Source: Nymphaea colorata (Eukaryota; Streptophyta; Magnoliopsida; Nymphaeales; Nymphaeaceae). From it: a stretch of 64,000 nt of DNA. Shown piece after piece: positions 22,701 through 35,017 of this stretch. Made by a program: the position numbers and the translations under genes. Within the stretch, counting starts at the first letter, position 1. The number at the start of each line of letters is the position of its first letter. Location: NCBI RefSeq assembly GCF_008831285.2, contig NC_045147.1, positions 20,216,581-20,280,580 of the forward strand, given 5' to 3'. The notes beneath the pieces were generated by a model, which worked only from the letters and a program-made list of their open reading frames with translations, was not told the origin of the DNA and did not search any database.

Positions 22701-25700
22701 GGATACATCTTATTCAAAGGAGCTTCCTATTAATTCTCCCATGCAGGACAAATTACAAGGGGTGGATGGTAGTCCAGGAAAGCAACAAAACAGTCCATTT
22801 GTAGATATTTTAAATGACAACCATGGAGAATCCACTGTTCCTCCTTTTGGATTACTTTCAGCTTATTCTTGCAAGCCATCTCCAAATGGTGGAAAGAGAA
22901 GGTTGGGAAGGAGAAGTTCTATATCTCCTTTCAAACAGCCACGACAGTCGAGGTCATTTTTCAGACTTGTATGTAATTTTTTCCATCTTATTTTGTATCA
23001 AAATTTATCTATACCTGTCAATGTTGTGCTACTGTTTAGGTTCTTTGCTCCTCTGTTGAATGGCTTCCCTTGCAAGGATGCACAGATACAGTCTGGTAAA
23101 TTTTGATAGATTTTTTAGTTCCAGAGAAAATTTGAGTTCCATGATTTTCTCTAACTACAAGCATTTTGCTCATAAAACTTGTGTTTCCACTAGTTTTGTC
23201 ATGTGCTGATGCCAAAGCAACCAAAAGTAGTATCTCTTCCCACTATCCTTTTCAGCAGAAGCGGAAAAGCTTGCTTGAATTCTTTCAACTGCCTCCACAT
23301 CACTGCTCCTTGGTATGTGACTCAATAATCAAGTGTTTGGTTTGGACGCTTCTGCTGCATTTGATGGCATGTTTTTCTACAAAAATTAAATATCATGGTT
23401 CTTTGTTTAGGCAGAAAATTTACCAGATAAAGTGAAGCATATGAGTGCGGAGACTGCAGCTAGGTTTACATTCAGTGCTGAATCTGCTTCTTTGCAAGTT
23501 GGTTCAGAAGTGCTCTGGAAGATGCTAATCGAGTCAGGAGCTTCCCCAATGAGTTGTAGTAAAGAGTATGTTACTTTTCTTGTTGTTTTCTGGACTTTTT
23601 CTTTTCCTTCAGAATTAGGAATTGGAATCTATAATCCTTTTGGGCTAAGTCACATGGGTGCACCAACTATGGTGGCACACCCGCATCCGCAGCCGCATTG
23701 GTGCAGGTGCTGGTGCGGCCCGACACGGCGTCAAATGAGTTTTGGCCTTTTCAAAAAATGTTTTGGCCGAGTTTTCATTGATACATCGATTCAAGGTAAC
23801 CTTGATAAAAAAAAGTTTGAAAATATAGACAAATAGAATTACTTATATAACAAATAGCATATATATATATATATGGTCTTGCCGCACCCGCCCCCAATTT
23901 TTTTTTGGAACTTGCCGCATCTCGCACCTGCACTGGCACCTGCACCCCGCACCTATGTGACATAGCTTTTGGGAAATACCTTTTGTGTATGCATTGGATA
24001 TGATAAATCATTCTGTCGAAGAGATTTTGGTTTTGTTCTTTTCTATACGAATTTTATTCTAGGACCAAGCAGTGATTTATACGAGGAAATTATGTCTGCT
24101 TTGGTGAGGCTATTCTTTTTGTGTCAGCTCTACAAAAAAGCAAATGGATGAATGAGTTCAGGAAACAAATAAGAGGGGAACGTGTGAAACTGTTCCTGAT
24201 TCTGATGTAGCATCGGTTCTTCATTCTTCAAGGTGCATAGGTCTTCTGTAGTAAAAATGAGTGTCAAGGGTGTGGCCTTGGGTTGTGCAGGTTTCTCAAG
24301 CTCGTCCAACATGAGAGTTGGTTGTACCTAATCAACTGGCCATTGGCATTGTCAATTGTCAAAGTCGACGACTATATGCCTTATCCTCTATGTGTATTGC
24401 GTCCCCTTCCAGTCTTAAATTTTTTGACAGAAGGTTTTACATACTTGGTGTTCAGAAGGGCTAGTCCAGCCTTTCCATATGTGGTGCTTTCAAGATGTCA
24501 TAAATTGCTGTCACTCCATTTTTAAGGGAGTTTGGATGTGTCATAATGCCTCTTGGAATGGGCCTTTGTTATTGTAGAAACACGAACCACACAGAGAGAG
24601 AGTGGAGAACGAACACACAATCTACGTGGAAAACCTCAGAAAGAGGTGAAAAACCACGGGGAGGCTCTGACCTAGGGGCACACCGCAACCCTAGGAGAGA
24701 GAAAATTATATTTCACTTAATTCAACACTAAACACAAGTGACAATATAAAGAGGGAGAGAGGAGAAGCCGCCTAGGGTACCGAGCCCGCCTCGGTACCCG
24801 CGCCCCATAGAACCGGGTCCAGGAATGGATCCGGTTCCCACAGCAACATATTCTAACACTCCCCCTCAAGCTTGGCATACATGTCAAACATGCCAAGCTT
24901 GCTAACATTCTTTTCGAAAGAAGAAGTACAAAGCCCTTTAGTTAGGACGTCTGCAACTTGATCTTCAGACTTCATATATGGCAGAATCAGCTCCTTTGAG
25001 TCAATGCGTTCCCGGATAAAATGACGGTCAATCTCCACATGTTTGGTCCTGTCATGTAGAACTGGATTATTGGCAAGATTAATCGCAGACTTGTTGTCAC
25101 AGTACATCTTCATTTTATCTCCCAATTCCACACCAATATCAGTCAAAAGAATCTTCAGCCACAGCATCTCTGTAACCCCCATTGCAACAGCCCTGTACTC
25201 AGCCTCCGCACTAGACCTCGAACATACTTCTTGCCTCTTACTTCTCCAAACAACTAGGTTACCTCCAAGAAAGATACAATACCCTGTAGTAGACCTCCTT
25301 GTGTCAGTGCAACCTGCCCAATCTGCATCTGAGTAGCCCTCAATGGTAAGTTTGTCCTGTCGAGTATACAACAGTCCTTTTCCTGGGTCATTCTTTAGAT
25401 ATCCCAACACTCTTTCTGCACTCTTCCAGTGACAATCCGTGGGAGCATGCATAAATTGACTTAGCACATTTACCGCATACGTGATATCAGGGCGAGTTAG
25501 AGTAAGATAGATAAGCTTACCTACTAGCCTCTGATATCGCCCTTTTCCTTCCTCATCCAGAATAGTGCCCGTCTTGATACTTATCTTAGTTCCCGACTCT
25601 ATAGGAGTAAGATAGGGCCTACAACCAAGTTTGCCTGTCTCCTTTAGTAAGTCAAGAGTGTACTTCCTTTGATTCATAACCAGCCCTGTCTCTGATCGAG

Positions 25701-28700
25701 CAATCTCTATCCCCAGAAAGTATCTCAGCTTACCCAGATCCTTGAGGTCGAATTCCTTAGATAATCTCTCCTTCATCTTTCTGTTTTCTTCTTCGTCACT
25801 GCCAGTGACAATCATATCATCAACGTAGACAAGGAGAAGACTCACCAGACCACCTCTCTGCTTTATGAATAGGGTATGATCTCCATTTCCTTGCTTGTAC
25901 CCAGTAGACTTCATAACGATCCTTAGTCTCTCAAACCAAGCTCTAGGCGACTGCTTCAAGCCATACAAAGCTTTCTTGAGGTGACAACATTTTCCCTCTT
26001 GAACATACCCGGGAGGCATGCTCATATAGACTTCTTCCTCCAGATGGCCGTTCAAGAACGCATTTTTAACATCAAGCTGGTCCATGCGCCACTTCCTGTG
26101 CACAGCAAGAGCAAGAATAACCCTCACGGTCTTCAACTTTGCAACAGGGGCAAAGGTCTCAAGATAGTCGATTCCATACTTCTGACTGAACCCCTTTGCA
26201 ACCAAACGAGCTTTATATCGATCTACAGTGCCATCAGGTTTGTACTTCACGTTGTAAACCCACTTAGAGCCAACTAGGTGTGTCCCCTTAGGAATATCAA
26301 CAACTTCCCATGTTTTGTTCTTAGCTAACGCACCCATCTCCTCTGTCATAGCATGTAACCACTTGGGATCATCCTTAGCATCATCCACCGACCTGGGAAT
26401 AACAACTTTGGATAAGGTTGTGATAAAACATTTGTAATTTGTACTGAGCTTAGCATAAGAAACAAATCTCTGAATAGGGTGAGAAGTACATGACCTGGTG
26501 CCTTTGCGCACAGCAATGGGGAGCTCTTCATTCGATGGACTTGGGTCATCCGGGGAGATCACAGGATTGGGATTGGTTCTATCCTCATCACCAACATCTT
26601 CCACTGTAGCTTTCTCCTTTCTGACATAAACCTGGCCAAACAAGTGATCCCGGGCAACAATGGGCTGAGCATCCACCGTGACCCCTTCCATATGGCTGCC
26701 CTTCTCATTACTGACCGTGACCGTGTCAATCACACTGGGACTAACCTTGTAATCCAAAAACTCCATAAACTGAATTAGCTGATTAGAGGAATACTCTTCC
26801 CCTTTGTTCTGAATTAGCTGATTAGAGGAATACTCTTCCCCTTTGTTCCCAAGACACTCCCCCTGAAGAGGATTCGCCGAAAAATACGACTCATGTTCAT
26901 GAAATGTGACATCCCTCGAAACATACACTTTGGAAGTAGTGGGATCCACACATTTATACCCCTTCTGAGTGGAAGAGTACCCCAGGAAAACTCCTTTAAT
27001 AGACCGGGGATCAAGTTTTTTGAGAGTAGGGCTATGATTATGCACAAAACAACTGCACCCAAAGACACGAGGAGTAAGAGGCCACGGATTCTGAGTGGGC
27101 CACAGGGTAGAATAAGGAGACTGACCAGCCAACACCCTAGTAGGCATACGGTTAATGAGATGTGCACTAGTGAGAAGTGCATCACCCCAATACCGCTTCG
27201 GGACATGACGTTGGAACATAATGGCCCGGGTAACATTCAATAGATGACGATTTTTACGTTCAGCTATACCATTTTGAGGAGGGGTATAACTACAAGAGGT
27301 TTCATGAACAATACCCTTGCCTTTCAAGAATTCATCAAGGGATTGGGAGACATATTCCCTTGCATTATCCGTACGGAAAGCTTGAACAGTAGTATGGAAT
27401 TGAGTCTCAACAAAGGCAACAAAGTTTTTCACAACTGCTGGAACCTCACTACGTTCTCGCAACAAGTACACGAACGTACATCTAGAGTAATCATCAATAA
27501 GCGTCAAAAAATAGTGACAACCACCACACGTGGGTACTCCAGAAGGACCCCAAACATCGGAATGAACTAAGGCAAACGGATGAGTGGTTTTATTCAAAGA
27601 AATAGGGTACGAAGCCCTGACATGTTTAGCCAATTGACACACTTCACAAGCGAAGGAGTCAATTGAGACAGAAGCAAACAAATGAGGAAACAACTTCTTT
27701 ATTAACTGGAAGGGTAGATGTCCAAGACGCTCGTGCCATCGCAGAACAGTAGATCTATCGTTCACACCAGACAAGTGACCACTCGTGGCAGAAATCAATG
27801 CTGAAGCAACTTGGACCGGCAGCCTGTAGAGCCCATCAGTAACCGAACCAATCCCAATCTTCTTCCCCGTCACCAAGTCCTGCAGGGAACAATGATCAGC
27901 AGAGAAAATCAGATTACAGTTTAATTCTTTAGTAATACTGCTGACAGAGAGTAAGTTGACAGGAATATTGGGAACATGCAGGGCATTGTGAAGACGGTAT
28001 TTGTTCAACAGGGACAAGCTCCCTTTCCCAGCCACAGAGATAGAAGACCCATCTGCCATAGACACGCGTTGCTTGCCAGAAGAAAGTCGATATTCTTGAA
28101 AGAGTTTAGAGTCCCCTGTCATGTGGTGAGTGGCTCCACTATCAACAATCCAATCACCAAGAGGAGGGTTACCTTGATCAGTCGAGGCAACGAGAGCTTG
28201 GGCTAGCTGAGCCCCTTCAGACGTGGAGGACTCCTCAGGGGTAGTAGATAGACGGCTGATGTACGCCTGTAGCTCCTTGAGTTGAGCAGGGGACAACTTG
28301 GACTTTGCACCACTAGAAGAATTGCTCTGACTGGAATCAGACACAGAAGAGCTACGCTTGCCAGAGGGAGGACGACCTCGGACCAGTCTCTTCTCGGGAT
28401 GAAGATCCCAACAGAAATCCACCGAATGCCCCAACTTGTGGCAATGAGTGCAATGTCGGGCAGGACGCTGCCCAGTCCCTGAGGCACGGCTGACAAAGGC
28501 AGAAGGGCCATGACCGGTGTCAAGATGCATCACTTGGCGACGTTGTTCTTCAGATTCAACACGAGCATATACTTCCTCTATCCCCGGAATCTCATCACCA
28601 TTAAGAATCTGGCCACGAATAGACTCAAATTCATCCCGCAGGCCTCCCAGAAACAGAAACGTACGGTCCATCCATTCCTTTTCCCAGTAGAGGGAATGAT

Positions 28701-31700
28701 CTGAACCGCATGTCCACTCATCAGTCACATGATAATCTAACTCCTCCCACTTGGTCTTCAGGGCAGCATAGAAGGCAGCAACAGACAAATCACCCTGTGT
28801 CAGAGAGTAAATACTGCGTTTAATCTGATAGGTGCGCAAATGTCTCTTCTTGCGACCATACATCTTTGCAAGCACAGTCCACATATCAAAAGAGGTCGGC
28901 TTCCGCAGAATGAGGGGCTGAATATCGGATGACACGGAGCTGATAATCCACACCTTCACTTGGCTGTCCTCCAACGCCCACGTCGCCCATTGAGGATCAG
29001 ATTTGATGGGCGCAGGTTTGTCGCCAGTGATGTAAGAGAGACGCCCACGACTAGTAATCCCAATCTCGAGAGCGGCAGACCAAGATAGGTAATTGTCCTT
29101 GGTCAGACGGATGGAGGTGACCTGGAGCGGCACGTTCTCAGTCTTGGAGGCGCTGCCCGTGTCAAGAACGGCATCTTTTTGAGTCCCCATCGCTTCTGCC
29201 ATCACAAACTAGCACACAGCAACAAGAGGCACAGCAGCGGGAATGAGGCAACGGCGTCGGGAAGGAGGCAACGGCGTCGGGAAGGAGGCAGCGGCGACGG
29301 CGGCTGGAATGAGGCAGAGGCAACGTAAAGCAGGCGACGGCGCAACACAGAGGCCACCCACGGTGGCAGAAACAAAGAACGGGACGAACGGAGGACCGCG
29401 GAGGCGTAACAGAGGGCGGCGGAACAGAGGACGGCGGCGGCGGAACAGAGGACGGCGGCGGCAGAGCAGGGCGACGTCACAAGGGCAGCAGCGACGCCGG
29501 AACTTCAACGGCGTCGGGCGACGAAAAAACTTGACGATCCTTGGAAAAAACGCTTCTCCAACTAACCTGGCTCTGATACCATGTAGAAACACGAACCACA
29601 CAGAGAGAGAGTGGAGAACGAACACACAATCTACGTGGAAAACCTCAGAAAGAGGTGAAAAACCACGGGGAGGCTCTGACCTAGGGGCACACCGCAACCC
29701 TAGGAGAGAGAAAATTATATTTCACTTAATTCAACACTAAACACAAGTGACAATATAAAGAGGGAGAGAGGAGAAGCCGCCTAGGGTACCGAGCCCGCCT
29801 CGGTACCCGCGCCCCATAGAACCGGGTCCAGGAATGGATCCGGTTCCCACAGCAACATATTCTAACAGTTATGTTGCCATTTTTTTGAAGGCAATGACCT
29901 TGATAGTGTAAAGGATAGGGTTCATACGGGTTCTTACATATCCAAAGAAAAACTCATTTTAACTTTAAATCCAAATCAAACTAAAGAGAAATCTGACATT
30001 GAAACCAAGTTTGTCCTATTTACTCCTTAGAAGGATTCCCATCTTTTGTTCCTCACAAGCTCTAGGAACTTCTCTTTTGCTTAATCTGATTTTTATTGAG
30101 ATCTGAGGGCTTATACTGGAGAACTTTGTTGTATTAAATGGCAGAAATCCAGCAGCACCCAGTGCAAACTTACCTTTGATGTGTACAGTAAGTGCCTTGT
30201 TTATTAGGGGGCAAAATATGCATGAACAATTATTTCAGCATATAACACCCTTAAAACAAACACTGAAGCTTTTGATGTTGATCTACCCGTTGATCAATTA
30301 TTTCAGCTAAAAGCCTCATTAAATGGGCAAATCACTTACATGTTTGCTCTGTATTCACGTTTAATTTCAGCCTCTCAATTTTATTCTGGTGTTACTTTTC
30401 CTTGTTTCTCTCCTTTGTATGCCTGCACAACCATGAGATGATGTTGACTTTTATCTGCTTCTGTAGATGGACAGCTAACCACTACAAGTGGATAGTGTGG
30501 AAACTTGCTGCCCTTGAAAGATGTTATCCGGCTCAAGTTGGAAGGACATTATTGACAGTAGCTAACATCCTTGAGGAATTGAAATACAGGTCTTTTTTTG
30601 GTAAATGAAGTTTGTTCAATAGATATGATTTCATACCTTACTGTTCATCTCCTGATGCTTTTGAAAACAGATATGAGAGAGAAGTAAATCATGGACACAG
30701 ATCAGCAATTAAGAAAATCTTGGAGGGTGATGCATTATGTTCTTCAATGATGATTTTATGTATTTCTGCTGTTCATTACAGTCCGTACAAAAAACTTGAA
30801 ACATTAGACAAACCTAAGGATAAACCCAGCAGTTCAACCTCTATTGATGATTTGGCTAACCCAGTCAAACATGAAGTAGCCAAAATTGAACTAACTGATG
30901 GATGGTGAGGATGTGTCTTGGTTTCTATGTGTTTTCTCTGACGTAAACAGTACAGCTAATGCATGCTTCTCTCTTTCCTTTTGTGCAGGTACTCTGTGAA
31001 TGCTGTTCTGGATGTGCCCTTGTCCAGGCAACTTGCTTTGGGGAAGCTTTTTATAGGACAGAAACTTCGGGTACTTTCATGAACTTTTATGTATTGATAT
31101 TCTTAACAAGAACTGTTAAATAAGCTGTTGGCTTTTGCAGGTTTGTGGGGCTAGCTTATGTGGCTGGGTTGCACCTGTGGGTCCTCTTGAGGTACCTGGT
31201 CATCATATCATAGCTTCCCTTTTGGAAATATAAGTGTTCTTGAGATTCTCTCTCTTTCACAACTATCTCTTCTATCCATCTATTATGAACATTGACTGTT
31301 CTTATATTTGAAGGCTGGTGGTAATGTTGCACTATCACTCCATATAAATGGAACTTTTCGGACACATTGGGCTGAAAGGCTAGGATTTTGTAAGCATTCA
31401 TTACCTTATTCTTGTCTTATTCCTCTATATTAAGAGAGAATGCTTCATTATTGCATTTTGTTTAATCTCCTTTCCCTTTGTAGTTTTCTTAGGGTGGTCC
31501 TGTTAATGCCATTTTCAGGCAAAGGTTACAGAAACCCACTGTCATTTAGATGCATCAATGTCAATGGAGGTGCAGTTCTAAGGACGTTAGTTGGTGTCAC
31601 GCGGTTGTATCCACTTTTGTATAAGGAAAGGTGAAATAAGAATAAGGAGTGGAAGGTTGCATGCTTGATGCACTGTCCCATTTGTCTAGTACCGACACAT

Positions 31701-34700
31701 CTTATTTTGGTTTCCAGGCTCCAACAAGGTGGCTCAGTCATTAGGTCAGAAAGAACAGAATCTAAAATGCTGCAGATATACAAACAAAGGTAAGCAAAGG
31801 TAGCTTGGTGCGTGACTATTTAAGTGATGCTGTGTACAAATGAATGATGGTTATCACTTACATTTTGTTGATTGATGATAAATGTAGATATTGCCAACCT
31901 GTACAGAAAGTTCTATCTTGTTTCATCACCTGGAGGTTCTGTATATTATTTGAGATTATATGTTTGCAAAAGAGCAGACCTGGTAGAAGATTTTAGCATT
32001 TTGGGCTCTAGTGATCCTGTTCGGGATGTCAGACCTATTTAGATATTCTTCGTCTGACCGATTTACAAATGTAGGTGCCCTTTGCATAATGAGATGGAGT
32101 GAGAAAATTTACATCATCTGTACTTCATTTCCATGTTGATGATCTTCTGTACTTCATTTTGTTTTCTGCATCTTTCCTTTTGAAAATTTCCATTAATAGG
32201 TAAGCAAATATATGGCACTCTTATATTTACACGAATATGATACATAGGTACATGCATATGTTTGCACTCATATACACAGCATGCTTGCATGCATGTGCTT
32301 AAGTTAGATGTATGTACGTATGTGACATATAAATATTTCAACTATTATTTGCTGCTAGTTAGTGATGATGGCTAAAAATAATTCTTCAAGTAATTCCACT
32401 TGAAATAACGTTAGTTTTTTCCCCCTTTAGATTAATTATTTTGACATGTGGGTAGAGTTACGTATGATGTACAACCGTTCTAACTTCCAATCTTTTCTAA
32501 GCTCATCCTTTTTGTGAAATCTTTCTTACGTCCTGGATTTGTGCATGCCTTTGACAAACATGGACATGTACATCTCATGCAGAGATTTCTGTTAATGAAC
32601 ATTGTTGAGGTTATGCTTCTTAGTTCTTAGGCTTACCTGCTTCTTTGCATTTGTTAATATTAGATGCTTCTTGTTAATAGGTTGAGCTGATTTTCCCAAT
32701 ATAGTTAACTGCAATCAGAAGATCTCAAGGCGATCCTTTTGTGCAATACATTAAGCTTTGTTTCAACTTTTTAGAGAATGAGTAAAATATAGCTGTTGCC
32801 AGGAGTAGAATATTCTTCACATAAGTGCCATGTAGAGCCTTTCCATCTTAATCTGAATCTGACTTGTAGGTGCTGCAATTAGTTGGCATTCACTACATTA
32901 TGTTGATTTAGGAAATAATAGAATTGCCTAAGGTGGCCTTTAAAGGCATAATTTGGCCTATCAATTTAACCAAGATTCATCTGAAGATATAGTGCAGTTT
33001 GTATGATATGGATGGTTATATACCATGCACTTCATACATGGACATAGGCGTGTTAGTGTGAATGTTAGTAAAAGAAACTCATCTTAAATAGCATGAACTG
33101 CTAGTATTCATGAGCCAGATGTGGCCTCAGAAATAGTAGTTTCTCATTACAACTGAGTCAGGTACTGACTATTTTCAAAAAACTTGGGTGCGGGGGGTAT
33201 GGCCGTATATATATATAAACAATAAGAAATACTTAAAAAATATAAATATGTATCAAAATAAAGAATATACATCAACATAAACAATAAATAACATAGAAAA
33301 TATATATCAACGGCTCTTGCAGCAGTGTGTTTAAGAAACCTATGAAAAACTTTAAACATATGGACAACCAAGCAGCCCCCTAGTCAAATATGAACATCAA
33401 TCGAATTTTCACATACAAAAAATATAATAAAAAGTAAGGTGAAAAAAATTAAATCAAAATAAAATTAAGCAGTTTGGATCTATAGGTACCCAAGTGTCAA
33501 AGTACCCATTTTGGGTACGGGTATGGCGACACAGGTACGTGGACCTTACTGAAGTACCCATGTGACTGTGCAACTGACTTGGTTTTTGCTTGCTGAGTGC
33601 CGTCGTTTGCACTGTAAGAGATTTGCTACATGGTTTTGGGTATATATAGATGATATACCCAGAAGTATGAATGCTTCTGTATAAAATATTTATATTGTAA
33701 TCCAACTTCTCACTTCTTGATGTCAGATGTAGCATGGTTGCGGAAGGAATTATGTCAGAGTTGTACGGTGAAAACTTTGGTTCATCTGATGTTGCTGAAG
33801 ATGAAAGCGAAGGAGCGAAAATCTTTAAGCTGCTTGAGACAGCTGCAGAGCCTGACATACTAATGGAAACTTTGACTGAGCAACAGCTTGTTGCTTACAA
33901 AAATTATCAGTCAAAGCAGGAGGTTTGTGTTTCCTGTGATTTTCAATTTTACCTTAATCGCAACACAGCCATTAAAATTTCTGGTTGTTTCAGGAGAGGC
34001 GCAATTCTGAGATTAAAAAAAGGGTTGAGATGGCACTTGATGGTGCTGGTCTGAGGTCAAGAGAGGTCACACCCTTTCTAAGGGTACAGGTAGTTGGCAT
34101 GACTCCCAGGAATTCCAACATCACAAGGCCTTGTAGGAGAGGTCTAATTACAATCTGGGAACCAACTGAGAAGCAGGTGAAGTTTCCATATTTTACTTTC
34201 TCTTTGGTGCTTCTTGTTTTTTAGTTTATCTATTTGCTCTGGTACTTCCAAAACCTGTATGATGTTTAGGACGTCATGGGTTCCTATCTAAAGTGGAGAA
34301 CCCCTCATTGTTTGATAATTCCATTTAAATGCTTTACTGAGATAAAAATGTGTCCTTACTATTTCAGTAACTCAAATGCTTGTCATTGGTATAAGCTTAT
34401 TCGTTCTCGTTTTGTATTTATATGCATCATCTATTTCCAATTGGAAAATATTTCTGAAAATATTTTTGATGATCATGGTACAGAACCCATTTAATCAATG
34501 TTGTAAAAGGCGTAGCATAACGCGTATCGGTTGGGCTGACGTATACGCCGTATCGTAACGAATCGCAAACGTAGCGTAACGTATCGTAAAATTAATTTTT
34601 TGATTTAAAAAACATTAAAAAATCATAAAAATAGAAAAATCCGAAAAAATAAACAGAAAATCAGAAAAAATCAAGAAAATGTATTCAATATATATAAAAA

Positions 34701-34977
34701 AAGCATCATAAATAAGGAAGAAAGAAACATTCATGTATATCAAGTTATCAACAACACATTCAAAAATAAGAAATTCAAAATAACATAATAAGCATCCATC
34801 ACCATTTTAGACTTGAAAATTTTATAGATTACATCACAATTCATAAGTTCAAAACATATAGTTATCATCTTTCATGATTCAACTATAATACTCTTCATTT
34901 TTTTATGAATCCTTAATGATTTTTGATGAAAATGGGCAAAATCTCTCCCCTCACGTCTCTTGGAATATTTAGGAACA

Positions 34978-35017
<40 letters not shown>

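Larger units (their letters stand above)
24573..29867 (-). mobile_element. Full-length Ty1-copia retrotransposon in BRCA2 intron 5
   Basis: 5,295-bp element inserted antisense to BRCA2. Two 286-bp LTRs (24,573-24,858 and 29,582-29,867), starting TGTT and ending CA on the element strand, look identical when read side by side. A 5-bp target duplication (GTTAT) flanks it. The primer-binding site TGGTATCAGAGCC touches the 5' LTR and a purine tract touches the 3' LTR. One intact gag-pol frame fills most of the interior. These traits mark an apparently autonomous and very recent insertion. The exons on either side (5 and 6) keep normal splice sites and phase, so the element is removed if the 6.9-kb intron splices normally. 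Confidence 0.96.

Noticed and set aside
22953..22972. Alternative BRCA2 exon 2 donor at 22,972|GTATGT
   Set aside because: It has a good donor sequence but would join exon 3 in a frame that lacks the expected SRFFAPLLN continuation and then breaks phase with exon 4.
29243..29740. 165-codon plus-strand frame at the end of the copia element
   Set aside because: It lies antisense to the element leader and 5' LTR and is Arg- and Gly-rich low-complexity sequence.
34979..35014. (AG)n tract as a separate regulatory GAGA site in BRCA2 intron 14
   Set aside because: It lies wholly inside the 672-bp hAT-type element, so it came with the insertion.
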